In this document: piece by piece, positions 34,440 through 46,340 of the stretch
Numbering within the stretch: position 1 is the first letter of the stretch
Layout: every line of letters begins with the position of its first letter
From: Coniella vitis
Lineage: Eukaryota; Ascomycota; Sordariomycetes; Diaporthales; Schizoparmaceae
Length of the DNA stretch: 64,000 bases
Reading direction: 5' to 3'
NCBI GenBank assembly: GCA_011317545.1
Contig: WUJK01000019.1
Coordinates: 1-64,000 of the forward strand
Program-made: the position numbers and the translations under genes
The notes under the pieces: model-generated
Told to the model about the DNA's origin: nothing
What the model saw: only the letters and a program-made list of their open reading frames with translations
Databases searched by the model: none

Positions 34440-35060
34440 AGTTTATAGGAGAGTAGCTATAGTCCCGTTGCTTAAAAGGGGCTATAACGGAGTACCGGTC
34501 TATTAATACTATAATTAGGGCTTTAGGCGCTAGGCGTACCGAATATAAGAACGATATATATAAATAGTAGTACGATTATATCGAACGGTAAAGGGCGTAT
34601 ACCTTCTGCCTCTACCTAGCCCGTAGTATATATAACGGTTATAAGGATAGGTATACTATCGATCGCTGCTAAGTTTATAGCTTAGTAAGGCAGAGGGTCT
34701 ACTAGCCCTCTTAGGGGAAGGTTTAGTAATAAGGGTATATAGCTATAGCGTATAAAGCGAGGAATATAAGGTTAAGGTACCTAATATCGTATATCTATAG
34801 CCGTATTATAAAGCGGATAATAGAATAGCTATAATTAGAGTATATAACCCTAGCTGCTTTCCGTAAGTAACTTATCCTCCTCTTATACTAGTAATATCGC
34901 TTAGCTTAGAATAGCTACTATATATATAATATCGATCGGGAAAGATATCCCTAGTAAATTATAATATATTCGTATACCGAGCTTAGGTATATATTATCTA
35001 GTATTATGCTAACGGGGAGGGTAGATAGTCGACTACGGCCTATAGGTTAAGGCGGTTCCT
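34440..35060 (+). pseudogene. unidentified RIP-degraded gene
   Basis: A sustained plus frame: R-A-L-G-A-R-R-T-E-Y-K-N-D-I-Y near 34,520-34,560, then Y-D-Y-I-E-R, L-A-R-S-I-Y-N-G-Y-K-D, a Gln/Arg-rich segment and L-A-A-F-R-K-Q-L-I-L-L-L near 34,850. Composition (Arg, Gln, Tyr from former His, Leu) resembles gene D-prime and could reflect a related helical protein, but I found no aligned motif. Internal stops are TAA/TAG. Confidence 0.4.
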
Positions 35061-36050
35061 CTTATAAGGGACCTCCTATATATCGATAGTAATATCCTAC
35101 TAGGAGGGAACGGTAATAGCCTTCTTCCGCTTTTATACGGTTCCTTCTCGGTAAGGGGAGGGTCTCTATATAGAAGCAGATAGGTTACTAGTATATTATA
35201 CGGGATAATACTAAATAAGGTTATTATATAAAAACGAATATAAAGATTAATAATTCCTTTCTCTTAGATACGTTTATTAGACGCGTTTATTAAATATATC
35301 TACTAGCTAAACGTTATATAGGTATTAGACCTATATAATATATAACGAAGTAAGGGTAACTACCTATAATAGCTATAGTATAGGTAATTAAAGTATTCCG
35401 AAGAGGGCGGAAGGAGCAACCGAAGAGAGGTAGCCGTATATATAAATACGTATAGAAATAAGCTTATAACTACTAGCTAATCGAGCTAGTAGGAGATATA
35501 GCTAGTAGGTCCTTATTAAACCGCGTAACCTATAGCCCTCTGCTATAGTAGTTATAGAAGGGCTAGAGGGCGAGCTCGTATAGTAGCGACCTTCGTAGGG
35601 TTTAATCGTATACCTAGTAGAATAAATAGGCTACTATCGCTAAGCCTTCGCTATCGTATACCGTAGTCTAATAGGTAATACCGGCCCTAGTAAGAGGTAT
35701 ATATAAAGCGGTCCCTTTATACCTATTATATACTACTTTCTCGTTAAATAACCCGAGTATATAGTTCTAAGATCGCCTCTACCTACGCTATAAACGGGCC
35801 GAAAGGGGTAATCCGATCGAGGGATAGAACGATCTATTCGTATAGATTATTAGGTAATAATAAGGCTGCCTTCTTATAATCCAGCGGACCCAGTATAGAA
35901 AGACGAGAAGCCGTCCTCGGCTAAACGCCTCCGTATCTACTTATAAACCTAGCCCTATATCGCGTAAAAAATATAAGAAAAATAGGGCGGTTATAGATAC
36001 TATCGGCGTTACTAAGCGATTATAGCGCTTTTAGCCGTTTACTATAATAT
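35060..36050. other. coding-like fragments, no gene resolved
   Basis: Several short plus frames look coding-like (for example around 35,640-35,990) but change phase. No domain recognised. Confidence 0.35.
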
Positions 36051-36052
36051 TT

Positions 36053-36161
36053 ACCCGGAAGAACCTCCTTCTTTTAGCCGGTAGCTCGTTTATACCGGCG
36101 GGTATAATCGTATTAATCGTCGGCGGACGGTCTATCCGTATAGTATCTCTACCCGGAAGAA

Positions 36162-36213
<52 letters not shown>

Positions 36214-36283
36214 GGTAGCTTATTTATACCGGCGGGTATTATCGTATTAATCGTCGGCGGATAGTCTATCCGTATAATATCTC
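36053..36283 (+). repeat. tandem duplication interrupted by a T45 tract
   Basis: A unit of about 95 bp starting CCCGGAAGAACCTC and ending TATCTCT is present twice (36,053-36,150 and 36,153-36,283). In the second copy the CTTCTTTT stretch has become a run of 45 T (36,166-36,210). The copies otherwise differ by a few transitions and deletions. Confidence 0.85.
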
Positions 36284-38860
36284 TCGTAGTTATATACGAG
36301 ATTTATCCGGTTAGCTAAATTATATACTACCTTCCGGATATAACTCTAAAGAATAACCGTATACTATCTTCCGGCTAACGGGTAATCGGGGCGTACGAAT
36401 TAAGATATAAAGCTAGCTATAGAATATATATAGCCGAGTACCCTAAGGAAGGCTAGATCGATAGGATACCTATATTATAAGAGAGGTTATAGAGCGCTCG
36501 GTAGAGAACTCGATATCTATTTTATATATAAATAGGTGCGCCGAGATATATAAGAAGCTATAGATAAGGCCGTAGTAGCGAAGAAGCGAGCGTACGATAA
36601 GAGAGAAAGATATATAGCGTATATAGTCGGTCTTCTTATAGGATATACTAACCCCCCCCCCCCCGATCTTACCGAGCGAGGAAGGCGTAGGACGGAGGAC
36701 TAATAGCGTATTATATCGGGTATATCGGATCGGGTAAGGGAAGGGCGTACTTTTTAATAATACCGCTATAAGGTCCGGTAGGGGATAATAGGATTATAGA
36801 GTATATAGGGAGGAATCCGGTCTCCTAGGATAGATAAGCCTATTATATTCTTACGTATAAAGTAGGCAGCCCTTACCTATAATAACTAGTTATTATAGGG
36901 GAAGCGATAGAGAGAGTATAGGGCTCTCTCTATAAGAGAGTTATAGTATAGAAATCTAGGTTAAAGAGACGTATAGCTTATATATATAATAGGGTATACG
37001 GCTTTCTATAGATATAGTAAGAAGGTATAATAGGGCTTGCTTATAGAGAGGAGGGTAGAGTCTATTACTTCGGGATCGCCTATTAGTAATAGGGTTATTA
37101 TCCTCTCGGAGACCCGATATTACTTCTAAATATATATCTCTCTATCCTTGCCTAAAGGTAATAGCCCGGCTCTATAGAAGAGAAACGAGTTTCGTATATC
37201 TAGCGTTAGGTATCTAATCGGCTAGTAAAAAGCGCTAGATAATCGCTAGGTTACGAAACGTTATTATATTACCCTAGTCGAGTAATAGGGTAGCGGGAAT
37301 ACTAACCTTAGCTAGGAAAGATAATCGGTTCGGAGATCGGATACGAAAAGTATATTAAGCTTCCTCCTCTTATAAGCTTACTTACTTTCCTTAAGGTAAT
37401 CGATTCCTAGGATACCCTTCCGTAACGGTAGGAGAATCCGCCTCCCCTTTAGGAAGGAAGGGGCTATAGGCTATTAATATCGGAGGGCGGTAGTAGTCTC
37501 TATAAGGCGGAGGCTAGGTATAGTAGAAGGTAGCGCGGATCCGAAGGGTAAGAGGGAGCTATAGCCTTTACTAGGCCTACTCGATAAGCTAGTTTCTCGA
37601 GAAGGAGAGAAGAGGGTATTTTATACGATAGGAACCCTAAACGATAGGAGTCCGAAGCTCCTTCCTATTTATTCGTAAGCTCCTTCCCGCTCGAAGGGAT
37701 CGATTCGAGGGTAGATTATAAGAGAGAGCGGTAAAAGGGGGATAGGAAAATTAAGCGTAAGAAGGAATACCTAGGAGGGGAAAGAAGCGCTATTTACTAT
37801 CGATTAGATAGGGGTAGGAGTAAAAAATATAGGATAGTTTAGTATATATCCTATATTTATTTTATTATATATAGGTAGATAGGGAGAAACGAAGAGGAAA
37901 GTATAGCTATAGTAAATATTCTAATCTAGGGGGGATATATATAAGTACCGGGATATTAAAGAGAGAGTAATAAGCGAAGAGCGAAAGAGTATAAGATTAG
38001 AGGAAGGAGGAATATAGCTAGCTATCGTTATAAAGAGAAGGAGGGTTATAAGATAGAAGGTAGGCTTATACCTAATATCCTAATAGAGTAGGTAGAAAAG
38101 GAACCTAATAATATTAGGAGAATAAAGGGATAGCTTATCGATATAAAGGCGGGGTATCGAAGCTTATAAGATAGAGTATAAGAGTTAAGAAGAAAGAAGG
38201 CGAATAATTATAAGCAAGTAGGGCTAAAGGGCTACGAGCAAGCCCCTAGGGCCTAGTAATACGATCGTATATATAGCTACCTCCGCTAAGAGCTTATATA
38301 CCTTATACCTGCTATTATAAGGGCCGCGGTATAGAGAAATAATAAGCTATCCTCCGCTTCCTTCTTCTTCCGGTAAGAGAAAGAAGATAGGCTTATATCG
38401 CGTATAATATAAGTAAAACGAGTATTATAGTTATAACTATATATAGAGAATAGGGCTATTTCTGCGATTAAAATATTCGTACGAGTATACTAGTATACTA
38501 GCGGACGGATTCGTTTATAAACGAACGTAATATATTATTCCTTCCTTTTATATTACTCGAGTATAAGTTTCCTTTTTCTTCGTATATATACGTATATATA
38601 GGTATAGCCGAGAGAGTATCTCGGGCTAGGGGGTAACTAGAGGGTTTATCTTCGTTTTATAAGCTACTATTCGGTATTACTATCGTTCTATCGGTAAAGG
38701 TTAGGGTAGAGAAGCGATACCTTAAGTAAACGTATAGTTAAAGGTATAGAAGATAGATAAGGAAAGAAACGAAATAGGTATCGAAGTATTAGAGAAGAGG
38801 GTTATTAATAAACGTTCTAAAAGGCTACGAAAAGGTAAGCGATATCCTTATCGCTTTTAG
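36284..38860. other. no recognisable gene
   Basis: Mixed sequence with a C13 run at 36,652-36,664, several GA-rich stretches and short palindromes (for example GTATACTAGTATAC near 38,485). No frame could be sustained for more than about 60 codons on either strand. Confidence 0.4.
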
Positions 38861-38861
38861 T

Positions 38862-39118
38862 CTAAATCGTAAGTATCCGAGGAACCGCTATCGGAAGACT
38901 AGTAATCGTAGTTATAGTTATCGCCGTACTTATATTCGTTACTATCGTCCGAAGTATAGCCGTAGTTTAAAACGGAGCTATTATATCCGTCGTACTAGGT
39001 ATAATCTCGGTGCTCGTACTATATAGAATACGTATAAGGGCTATAGTCTTCGTAGCGGTAGGAGTATTCGTATAAGTAATCCGAGTAGCTATTAGTATAC
39101 GAAACGGCTAGAATACTC
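38862..39118 (-). pseudogene. Tyr/Ser/Asp-rich protein fragment
   Basis: A minus-strand frame of about 85 codons interrupted only by three codons that read as former Gln: S-Y-T-N-S-Y-S-D-Y-L-Y-E-Y-S-Y near the start and Y-G-D-N-Y-N-Y-D-Y then S-S-D-S-G-S-S-D near the end. Many Tyr may be former His or Cys. It lies 140 bp left of the palindrome that precedes the gypsy element. Low-complexity acidic tail of an unknown protein; no function can be assigned. Confidence 0.45.
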
Positions 39119-39258
39119 CGAACGTAAAGGAGATATAATAGTGTAGGCAGTAGAACCGTTAATATAAACTGAATATATATATAAAGAGTTTAAGTAGCGA
39201 ACTAGGTCCCTTAGCTAGAAGGGCTAGAGGTAAGTAAAAGTAGTATACGGCCTACGGC

Positions 39259-39293
39259 GGCCCTATATAGAGTAAATTACTCTATATAGGTCC
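39259..39293. repeat. 35-bp GGNCC palindrome left of the gypsy element
   Basis: Imperfect palindrome with GGCCC and GGTCC ends around TATATAGAGTAA/TTACTCTATATA; one arm mismatch. The following bases (CTATTACGTATTACGTAAT) match those after the palindrome at 45,553, so the two are copies of one repeat unit flanking the retrotransposon. Confidence 0.75.
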
Positions 39294-39397
39294 TATTACG
39301 TATTACGTAATCTATAGCCCCTACTATAAATACCGGGTACGGGAAAAGGGTAAGCTATCCTCGGCTTTCCTCCCTATATATAAAAGACTAGTCTTAG

Positions 39398-39599
39398 TAA
39401 GGGTTCTTTAAGATACGGTTAACTAATTAAACGTTAACTAACCGTATATAATATATAGTAAATTCGTATATTCTAAAGGTTAGTTAATTAACTAACTAAA
39501 AGGGTAATTATCTCGGGGGCTTTAGTATTATAGATATATAGTAGGTATATACTATACCGGCTATACCGGCAGGCAGAGGCCGGCAGGTACGGATCTATA
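39398..39599 (-). repeat. gypsy 3-prime LTR (202 bp)
   Basis: Aligns along its whole length with 45,351-45,552 and with the solo LTR at 57,871-58,073. Read on the minus strand it starts TATAGATC and ends ACCCTTA; the usual TG and CA ends have become TA by RIP. Differences from the partner LTR are mostly transitions. Confidence 0.9.
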
Positions 39600-39614
39600 A
39601 TCACCCCTTTTCTT
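39600..39614 (-). promoter_or_regulatory. polypurine tract
   Basis: Minus-strand AAGAAAAGGGGTGAT ends exactly at the 3-prime LTR, the position where plus-strand DNA synthesis of LTR elements is primed. It retains a TG. Confidence 0.75.
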
Positions 39615-39639
39615 ATATTAATCGTCCCGATTAATACCT

Positions 39640-42600
39640 TTCTAAAAAACCTTACGAATATATCTTCGTTTATAATAATCCTTACTAAACTTAAATACTT
39701 TAAAGGTATCCTATAAAATCTATTACTACTTAATATCCTAAACTAAAATATACCGAATCCGGTGCTTTTAGCCGTTATATCGTTACGAGCTTAATAGGTT
39801 TTTATCGTATTTTTAGGCGATTTAGCCTAAACTGCTATTACTCGCTTAACTAATTATTACTAGCTTGATTCGGCTAGCTTTAGCCGTTATTATTTAATTA
39901 TTATTTAGGCTAGTATTCGTAGCGATTTGTATACGGTCCTTTTCGAATATCGTTTTACTTATATACTATAGGCTGCGAATAGGGTAGCTATCCGTACTAT
40001 AGGTAGGGAATAAATTAGTACCGTTATACTTAGACGGTAGTATTATACTACCTAGGCTATATAAACCGTACGTATTACTAGCGTAATAACTTATAATAGC
40101 CTAGGGACCGTTGTAATACGGCTTATATTTATATACTTTCTATCGTATACGTAAAACCTAGTTACTAAGCGCGTATACTCTTAATAGAGCCTTCTTTTCC
40201 TATAGGATTACTCGTATAGTTACGCGTATAGCTATTAAACTATTCGTATATCTATATACTAGAGGAGCTTTATAGTACTTTACTAGTTCGTAGTCGACTA
40301 TTATCTCCTCCTCCTCCGTTAAATTATATATATATATAGCTATCTCGACGGTAGCGGCGGGCTTATTTAAGTTAGGTATAGTACCGAAGAGTAGAAAGAA
40401 CGGTAAGTAATTAGACGGTCGCGCTATCCGATTATATATTCGTATAGCGCGCTTTACGGCTATATTAGGGTCTATTATATAGACTATCTAGTTATATACT
40501 ATACCGTACTTTAGCAGGTTATTTACCTTTTCGATTTTCCCGTTACCCCGTAAGTATACTAGTATAACGGGGTAGACCTTACTATTATAGCGTTTATACT
40601 ATTACTAAGCCTCTACGCCGGTAAAGCAACTAGCGTTCTCCGAGATAAGCTCCTTAGGTATACTAAACGTTTATATAATACGCTCTAATAATAGCAGTAT
40701 AGCTTTAAATTATATATTCGCTATTACCTTAGCTTTAATCTATCCTATTACGTATTCTACGGCTACGAGGATTAGCACGCTATTAATAGCCGTAAAGTTA
40801 ATTACCTAGCGTATTAATAGCAGCGGGGGCAATATAGGTCGTAGGTTTAATAGTATAGGATTAGGCTTCTTTATTAACTAGTAATAAGGGTATTCGGCTA
40901 CCGTTTATTATACGATTAAGATTAATTTAGAGTATTAGAACTCGTACGTTAGTAGGCGTACCGTCGTACCTACGGTTATATAACCGTAGCTCTCGTAAAC
41001 GGTATACGCTACCTTAATAAGCTTACTCTTATCTACTATAAGTAGTATTATTTAGCTTCGTATAGCTAGTCCTTATAGGTATAAAGGGTCTCCTAATAGC
41101 CTTATAGAACGTATTAGTCTATATAGACGTCCGCCGTATACTATAAAGTATTCTTTTATCTATTATTTATCTATATTAGGTAGCCGTAGGCCTTATAATA
41201 CTAAATACTCTAATACTACTTATAGATCCAACCGATCTATCTCGTAAGGGTATTTTAAGGCGTATATAGGCCTCGAATCGTTTATCTCGAGGGCATTCGG
41301 AGGGTTTAAGTCGGAATATTCTTTATTAAGGTATACTATAGCAGTATCGTCGCCGCTAGTAGGTAGTCTAGAGAGGTAATTAGCTATTATATTCGCCTTA
41401 CCTAGCCTATAAACGATATAAATATTATAATATTCTATAGCGTCGAGAAAACGTATTATTCGTAGCGGTTATTCGACCTTTATTCGTAGCGTTTTTAAGG
41501 AGTTATAGTCCGTTACTATTATTACCTCGCTTCCCTAGGTCTAATATTTCCAGTATTAAAGCGCTAGTAGGATTATAAATAGTTTACGTTCTTATACTAA
41601 GTAACGTAATTATATTAGTATTAGTTTACGCGAGAAATAGGCGATAGGGTAAAGAGTTAATTTACCGTTCGAATCCAGGTATAGCTATATAAAACAGGCG
41701 CTTATATAGCCCTAGCTGGAGTTAGTATCTATTACCGACGGTAGGCGCTAATAGAACGGCTTAACTATTAGTACGGATATAATAGCCGTTCTAATTTCTT
41801 ACTACTCCGCCTTCGCTTTAGCGGAGAGTATAAGGGCTTTATTTTTAGCCCCTAATATTAGTACCGATAGATATCTAAACCGTCTAGAGTACTAAGGAAT
41901 TAATAATCTAAAGTAGCCTGCCGTACTTATAAATACGCGGACCTCTATAGTTATAGTTAGTATTAGTCGGTTATATACGGCTACGACCTTAGCGGGGTCT
42001 AGTTATATACCGTTTAGGCTAATTAGGAAGCTTAAAAAGACTCCTATTATAACGAATAGCTCGGTCTTTAAAATATTAAGTAATATACCGTATTCCTCTA
42101 AGCGGGCGAATATTAGTTTAATACGTTTATAAAGTTATATAGGGGTATCGGCCTATATCGTAATATCGTTTAATAGTCCTAATATAAAATCTCTAAAGGG
42201 TTCTAGAATCTCCTCTATTAACGCTTAAAATATAGCTAGGGAGCTTATTAAGCTTATAGGTATTACGATCTATTCGTATAGACTATTCGGTATCTAGAAC
42301 GCCGTTTTCTTACGGTCTTTCTCCTTAATTAGTATATACTAGAAGCCGTCTTTTAAGTTAATAAAAGCGTAATAGGCGTAGCCGGCTGCTTTTTAGATCT
42401 AGTTTATAATATTCGGCAGAGGATATATATATTTAATAGTAATATTATTTAATAGTCTAAGATCGTAGCAAAAGCGCTATATAATATACGGGTTATTCTT
42501 ATCTATTCGTACCGTTTAGCTAGGTGCCTTCTTAGGTACTAAATAGGCTAACGCGGCCTATAGCGATTTACTCTTTCGGATTAGACGGCCCTAATAAGCT

Positions 42601-43779
42601 TTAACGAAGTCGCGGATAGCTTATTCCTATATAGGGCTAAACCTATATAATACTAAGCGAATAGGTAGATTATTGCCCGTATTAATCTTATAGTATACTT
42701 TTAATAGTTTTTAAATAGCCTCCGTCTTACGTTTAGAGGTATCGAATAGCCCTAGGAATAGTATCTCGTACTCTCGTAGATATATATTAATTTATATATT
42801 ATCTATAGGCGTAGCTTTACCCTATTTAACCGATTTACAAGTATCGGTTTAATATATATATATTATACCGTCCTCTTAAGCTATAAATACGGCGTTCTAA
42901 TAAGTAAATAGAGTATAGAACGCTTTAAGCATTAATTCGTCCGGCTATAGCGTAGGACGGCCTTCGAAGGTATTTAATATAACGGTCTCTCGTTTATATC
43001 TACGGATATCGCCTTTATAGGATAATACCTACTTATAGAACACTGATTTACCTAGTATAAGGTCGCCTAAGAAGGTATTATCTATAACTACGCTATAGGC
43101 TACTAAGAATAACTCGGACTATTTACCTAGTATAATAGTTTAAAACTAACCCGGTACGACTATATCGTAACTAATTAAAGGGCTATAACCGCCTATACCT
43201 TTCCTCGTTCTAGGTCGGGCAGAAGGGTAAGACTATAGTTAGTCTATAAGGGATTAAGAGGTATAGTACGCTATTAAGCTATAGTCGAAGAATATAGTAT
43301 ATTCGTACCTATTAGGTAGATATACGATAAACAGGTTATATAGATCTCCTATCCCCTCTTAGTATAGTTTATCTCGAAAGGGTGGAGGTCTTCCGCCGAT
43401 ACCTATATCTATATAGTAAGTATTATAGCGCCCCTATTCGTCGGCGTCCTCGAGGGCTTATTCCTCTAGAATAAAACGGAGGTTATCGTCTACGTAGTTA
43501 TTATAGTTGCTAGCTATATAGCTAGCAGGGTCGACGACGCTATTATTATCGTTATCGTCCTAGTAAATAGCTACGTATACGTAAGGGGTGCTACTATAGG
43601 CATAGCCGCTATAGCCGCTATAGCCGCTACGGCTTCCGCGTATACTTACGCTATTAGGCTTATATATAAAAAACTCTTAAACCTTTCGAAAGCCTCGGTT
43701 ACGGTCCTCTTTATATAGAGTACCTTTAAGAGGAACTATCTCGCTAATAAGCTTACTAGTAATAGGCTACTTAGTAGGC
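39640..43779 (-). pseudogene. gypsy Pol: protease, reverse transcriptase, RNase H, integrase
   Basis: Continues Gag in the same phase. A protease is expected near 43,300-43,090 (F-F-D-Y-S region) but its active site is not certain. Reverse transcriptase: Y-D-L-R-L-L-N-N-I-T-I-K-Y-I-Y-P-L-P near 42,450, L-K-D-G-F then E-K-D-R-K-K-T-A-F near 42,350-42,300, and F-I-L-G-L-L-N-D-I at about 42,185-42,162 in the position of the catalytic xxDD. RNase H: D-T-N-S-S at 41,729 and Y-P-I-A-Y-F-S-R-K-L near 41,640. Integrase: a zinc-binding segment with V-Y-E-S-Y-G-Y-I-T-V near 41,000 and Y-P-Y-Y near 40,890 (former His and Cys), V-A-V-E-Y at 40,760, S-E-N-A-S-C-F at 40,643, and G-N-G-K-I-E-K about 35 residues later. 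Stops are TAA/TAG. Confidence 0.9.
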
Positions 43780-45348
43780 TTTAAGTAGTCCTTAGCCTAA
43801 TAGCCGATTTTACTATAGTTATAGCATTTATTATTACGGCTATATACGGCGCTAGTAAAGTAGACGCTATAATATTCGTCTTAATCTATCTAAATACTAT
43901 AATAACCGCAAACGAATGCTATATTAGCTATAGAAGCATAGGTATAGGTGCTAGTATTAGCAGTACTAATACTAGCCGCGAATACGTTATTTATATCCTT
44001 AGAGTAAGGGTCTAAGATAGCTAAGATACGTACGGTCTTATTAATAGGCTCCGTAGCGATTAAATACGTACTAAGCGTACTATAAATATCGCTTTCGGCT
44101 GCTTTCGAAGTATATAGCTTAGTATATATAGCGATACGCTTAATTAGGTCTATAGCTATAAGGCTATCTACTATATCGAGCAATATAGTATATATACTAG
44201 GCATCGTTATCTATAGCTTTGTAACTAATATAATATATATTATATCGGATTATTTATTACGTAGCGATATTCGGTAGAACGCGCCGCGTAAACGCTAGGC
44301 GAATATATAGTCGTCCTTACTACGCTACGGTAGTATAATTATAAATATCGATAGAGGCGAGTTTATAATACGATAATCGGTTAGGGTCTAAATAATAGCT
44401 TCGATAAATAGTACCTATAAAGGGCTAGGATATATCTTAATAAACTCTCGGACTAATTAGAAGTTACTAGAGAGCTCTATAGCGATATAACGCGCCTATA
44501 TATCGTAGGGCATTAAGTTAGAGATTAGCAGATTCTATATAGAAGCTAGTTTCTCGAAAACGGTATTATTAGCCTTATTAAGCTTCTATTAAATAGGTAT
44601 AATAACCTTATTCTTAAAGGAGATATATTCGTCCTCCTTACTATCTAGTATATTACCTTCGAAGAGTATATAAGGCTAAGTATTCTTAATAGCTCGTTTA
44701 TAAGCAGTTAGGCGGTCCTAATTAGGTATACCTTAAAGCGGCTATTCGAGGTTAAAACGGCTAGATATAAAACGGATAACTTTAGGCTTATTATAGCGAA
44801 TCGGCTTTATCGAGGGATTAATAGGCTATCCGCGAGTATCGCTATAACTATTATTTAAGCGTTTATATATCTCGTAAGGAGGGGCAGTAAATTTATATAT
44901 AGTATTATACGAGCGGTTACTAGTATTAGGATAGTTATATATATCCTAGCTACTAGTAGTATAAAGCGTAGGTTTATATAGTATTAACTATCCCTCGGTC
45001 TAAGGTTACTTACCTTTTAGTTTAGTAATTATCTCTAAAATCTGCTTATTACTCTCTAATAGGGTCTTTAGTATCTTTTCGATACGGTTAAAACGCTAGT
45101 TATACTATTTATATAAGTAGTCGGTCTTTTCGTTTAGTTCTTTAATTAAGCGTAGAACTAGGCGCTCGGAGGGTCCGGCCGGAGAGGATTCTCGAGTAGG
45201 ATTAGTAAACTCGAGGTCCTCTAGCAATTCGTTATTTAATATAGCTAAATTAGCGATAAACGAGTTACTAGTATTATTATTAATATTTTTCCGCGATAGG
45301 GAAACGAGTTTAAAGAGATAAGGGTTATCCTCTTTAAAAATAATTATT
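43780..45348 (-). pseudogene. gypsy Gag with CCHC zinc knuckle
   Basis: The frame begins beside the LTR: an ATA codon two codons in is a likely former ATG, followed by I-I-F-K-E-D-N-P-Y-L-F-K-L. Next come N-E-L-L-E-D-L-E-F near 45,230, a coiled-coil-like stretch F-N-R-I-E-K-I-L-K-T-L-L-E-S-N near 45,080, and a central capsid-like region that includes a stop-free stretch at 43,890-44,204. A zinc knuckle at about 43,826-43,785 reads C-Y-N-Y-S-K-I-G-Y-x-A-K-D-Y, the expected C-x2-C-x4-H-x4-C with Tyr for two Cys and one His. Codon phase is unchanged from 45,272 to the knuckle (482 codons) and on through Pol, so Gag and Pol form a single frame. Confidence 0.9.
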
Positions 45349-45350
45349 TC

Positions 45351-45552
45351 TAAGGGTTCTTTAAGATACGGTTAACTAATTAAACGTAAACTAACCGTAC
45401 GTAATATATAGTAAGTTCGTATATTCTAAAGGTTAGTTAATTAACTAGCTAGAAGGGTAACTATCTTAAGGGCTTTAGTATAATAGATATATAATAGGTA
45501 TATACTATACCGGCTATACCGGTAGGTAAACGCCGGCAGGTATAGATCTATA
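45351..45552 (-). repeat. gypsy 5-prime LTR (202 bp)
   Basis: Pairs with 39,398-39,599. The minus-strand element would be transcribed from here. The adjoining inner sequence GAAATAATTATT does not look like a usual tRNA primer-binding site. Confidence 0.9.
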
Positions 45553-45587
45553 GCCCTATTTAGAGATAAATTACTCTAAGTAGGTCC
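45553..45587. repeat. 35-bp GGNCC palindrome abutting the 5-prime LTR
   Basis: Imperfect palindrome (GCCCTATTTAGAGATAA facing TTACTCTAAGTAGGTCC) that begins at the first base after the LTR. The following TATTATATATTACGTAA matches the sequence after the palindrome at 39,259. Confidence 0.75.
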
Positions 45588-45619
45588 TATTATATATTAC
45601 GTAACCTATAGCCCTATTA

Positions 45620-46225
45620 TATTATCGGTTTAAGGGCATCTTATCTATACGGAGAGGAAATATAAGGGTATTAATTCTCGTCGGAGAGGGCCTATTCCGT
45701 ATATCTATATATTACGAAAGGGGGTCGCTTCTCGTATAGTTACCTTAAGAGGGGGCGAAGGAAGGCTTCTCGCGTAATTATATCTCGTAGTTATTACGTA
45801 ACCCTTCCTAAAGGGGCGTATCTATATAATAGCTTCGCCGTATATATCCTTAGATTTCGTTTATAAAACTTCCTAAAGGGGCGTATATATAGAACGAATT
45901 AATTCGTTATACGCCTAGCTCGAAAGGACGGCTTTACTAAAGAGCTAGGTAATAAATATAATCGTAGCTACGATTAATCGGTATAAGGGCGGTATTATAA
46001 CGTATTATATAGAGTATAAGAGTAAAGAAGAAAAGAGGTAACTTACCCTAGGCTAGCAGGGGCTATAGGGCGGCTAGCTAGCCCTACGGGCCTAGTAATA
46101 CTAATACCCTTATAATAAATATACCTTATTCCTACTCCTATATCTTATCTAGGAAAGAAACCTATTATCGAATAAAAACCCTAGCTTACCCTAACCTAGC
46201 CTAGTATATTAGTATATTTATTACG
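45620..46225. other. no recognisable gene
   Basis: Contains a short direct repeat, CTTCCTAAAGGGGCGTAT, near 45,805 and 45,868. No frame is sustained. Confidence 0.5.
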
Positions 46226-46340
46226 ATAACTTAATAGAATATATTCCCGCTAATCCGAACCTAAACCCGAACCTAAACCTAAGCCCTAACCCGAACGCTA
46301 CCTTAAAACTCCGATAGCGCGGAAAATAAAGAAACCCCGA
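46226..46340 (+). repeat. CCTAAA-periodic dispersed repeat, copy 2
   Basis: Same block order and orientation as 24,226-24,330: AATAGAATATATTCCCGC, then CCGAAC/CCTAAA/CCCTAA hexamers, then CTACCTTAAAACTCCGATAG and CGGAAAA. Confidence 0.8.

Larger units (their letters stand above)
39398..45552 (-). mobile_element. Ty3/gypsy LTR retrotransposon, full length, RIP-inactivated
   Basis: Two 202-bp LTRs bracket 5.75 kb that encodes, on the minus strand, Gag with a zinc knuckle, then a presumed protease region, reverse transcriptase, RNase H and integrase. Integrase after RNase H defines Ty3/gypsy. A polypurine tract lies next to the 3-prime LTR. The coding frame begins at the inner edge of the 5-prime LTR. 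No target-site duplication can be recognised, perhaps because of RIP. A palindromic repeat copy adjoins the 5-prime LTR directly and another lies about 100 bp beyond the 3-prime LTR. Confidence 0.93.

Noticed and set aside
39391..39397. target-site duplication of the full-length gypsy element
   Set aside because: The five bases outside the left LTR and those outside the right LTR do not match, even allowing for C-to-T and G-to-A changes.
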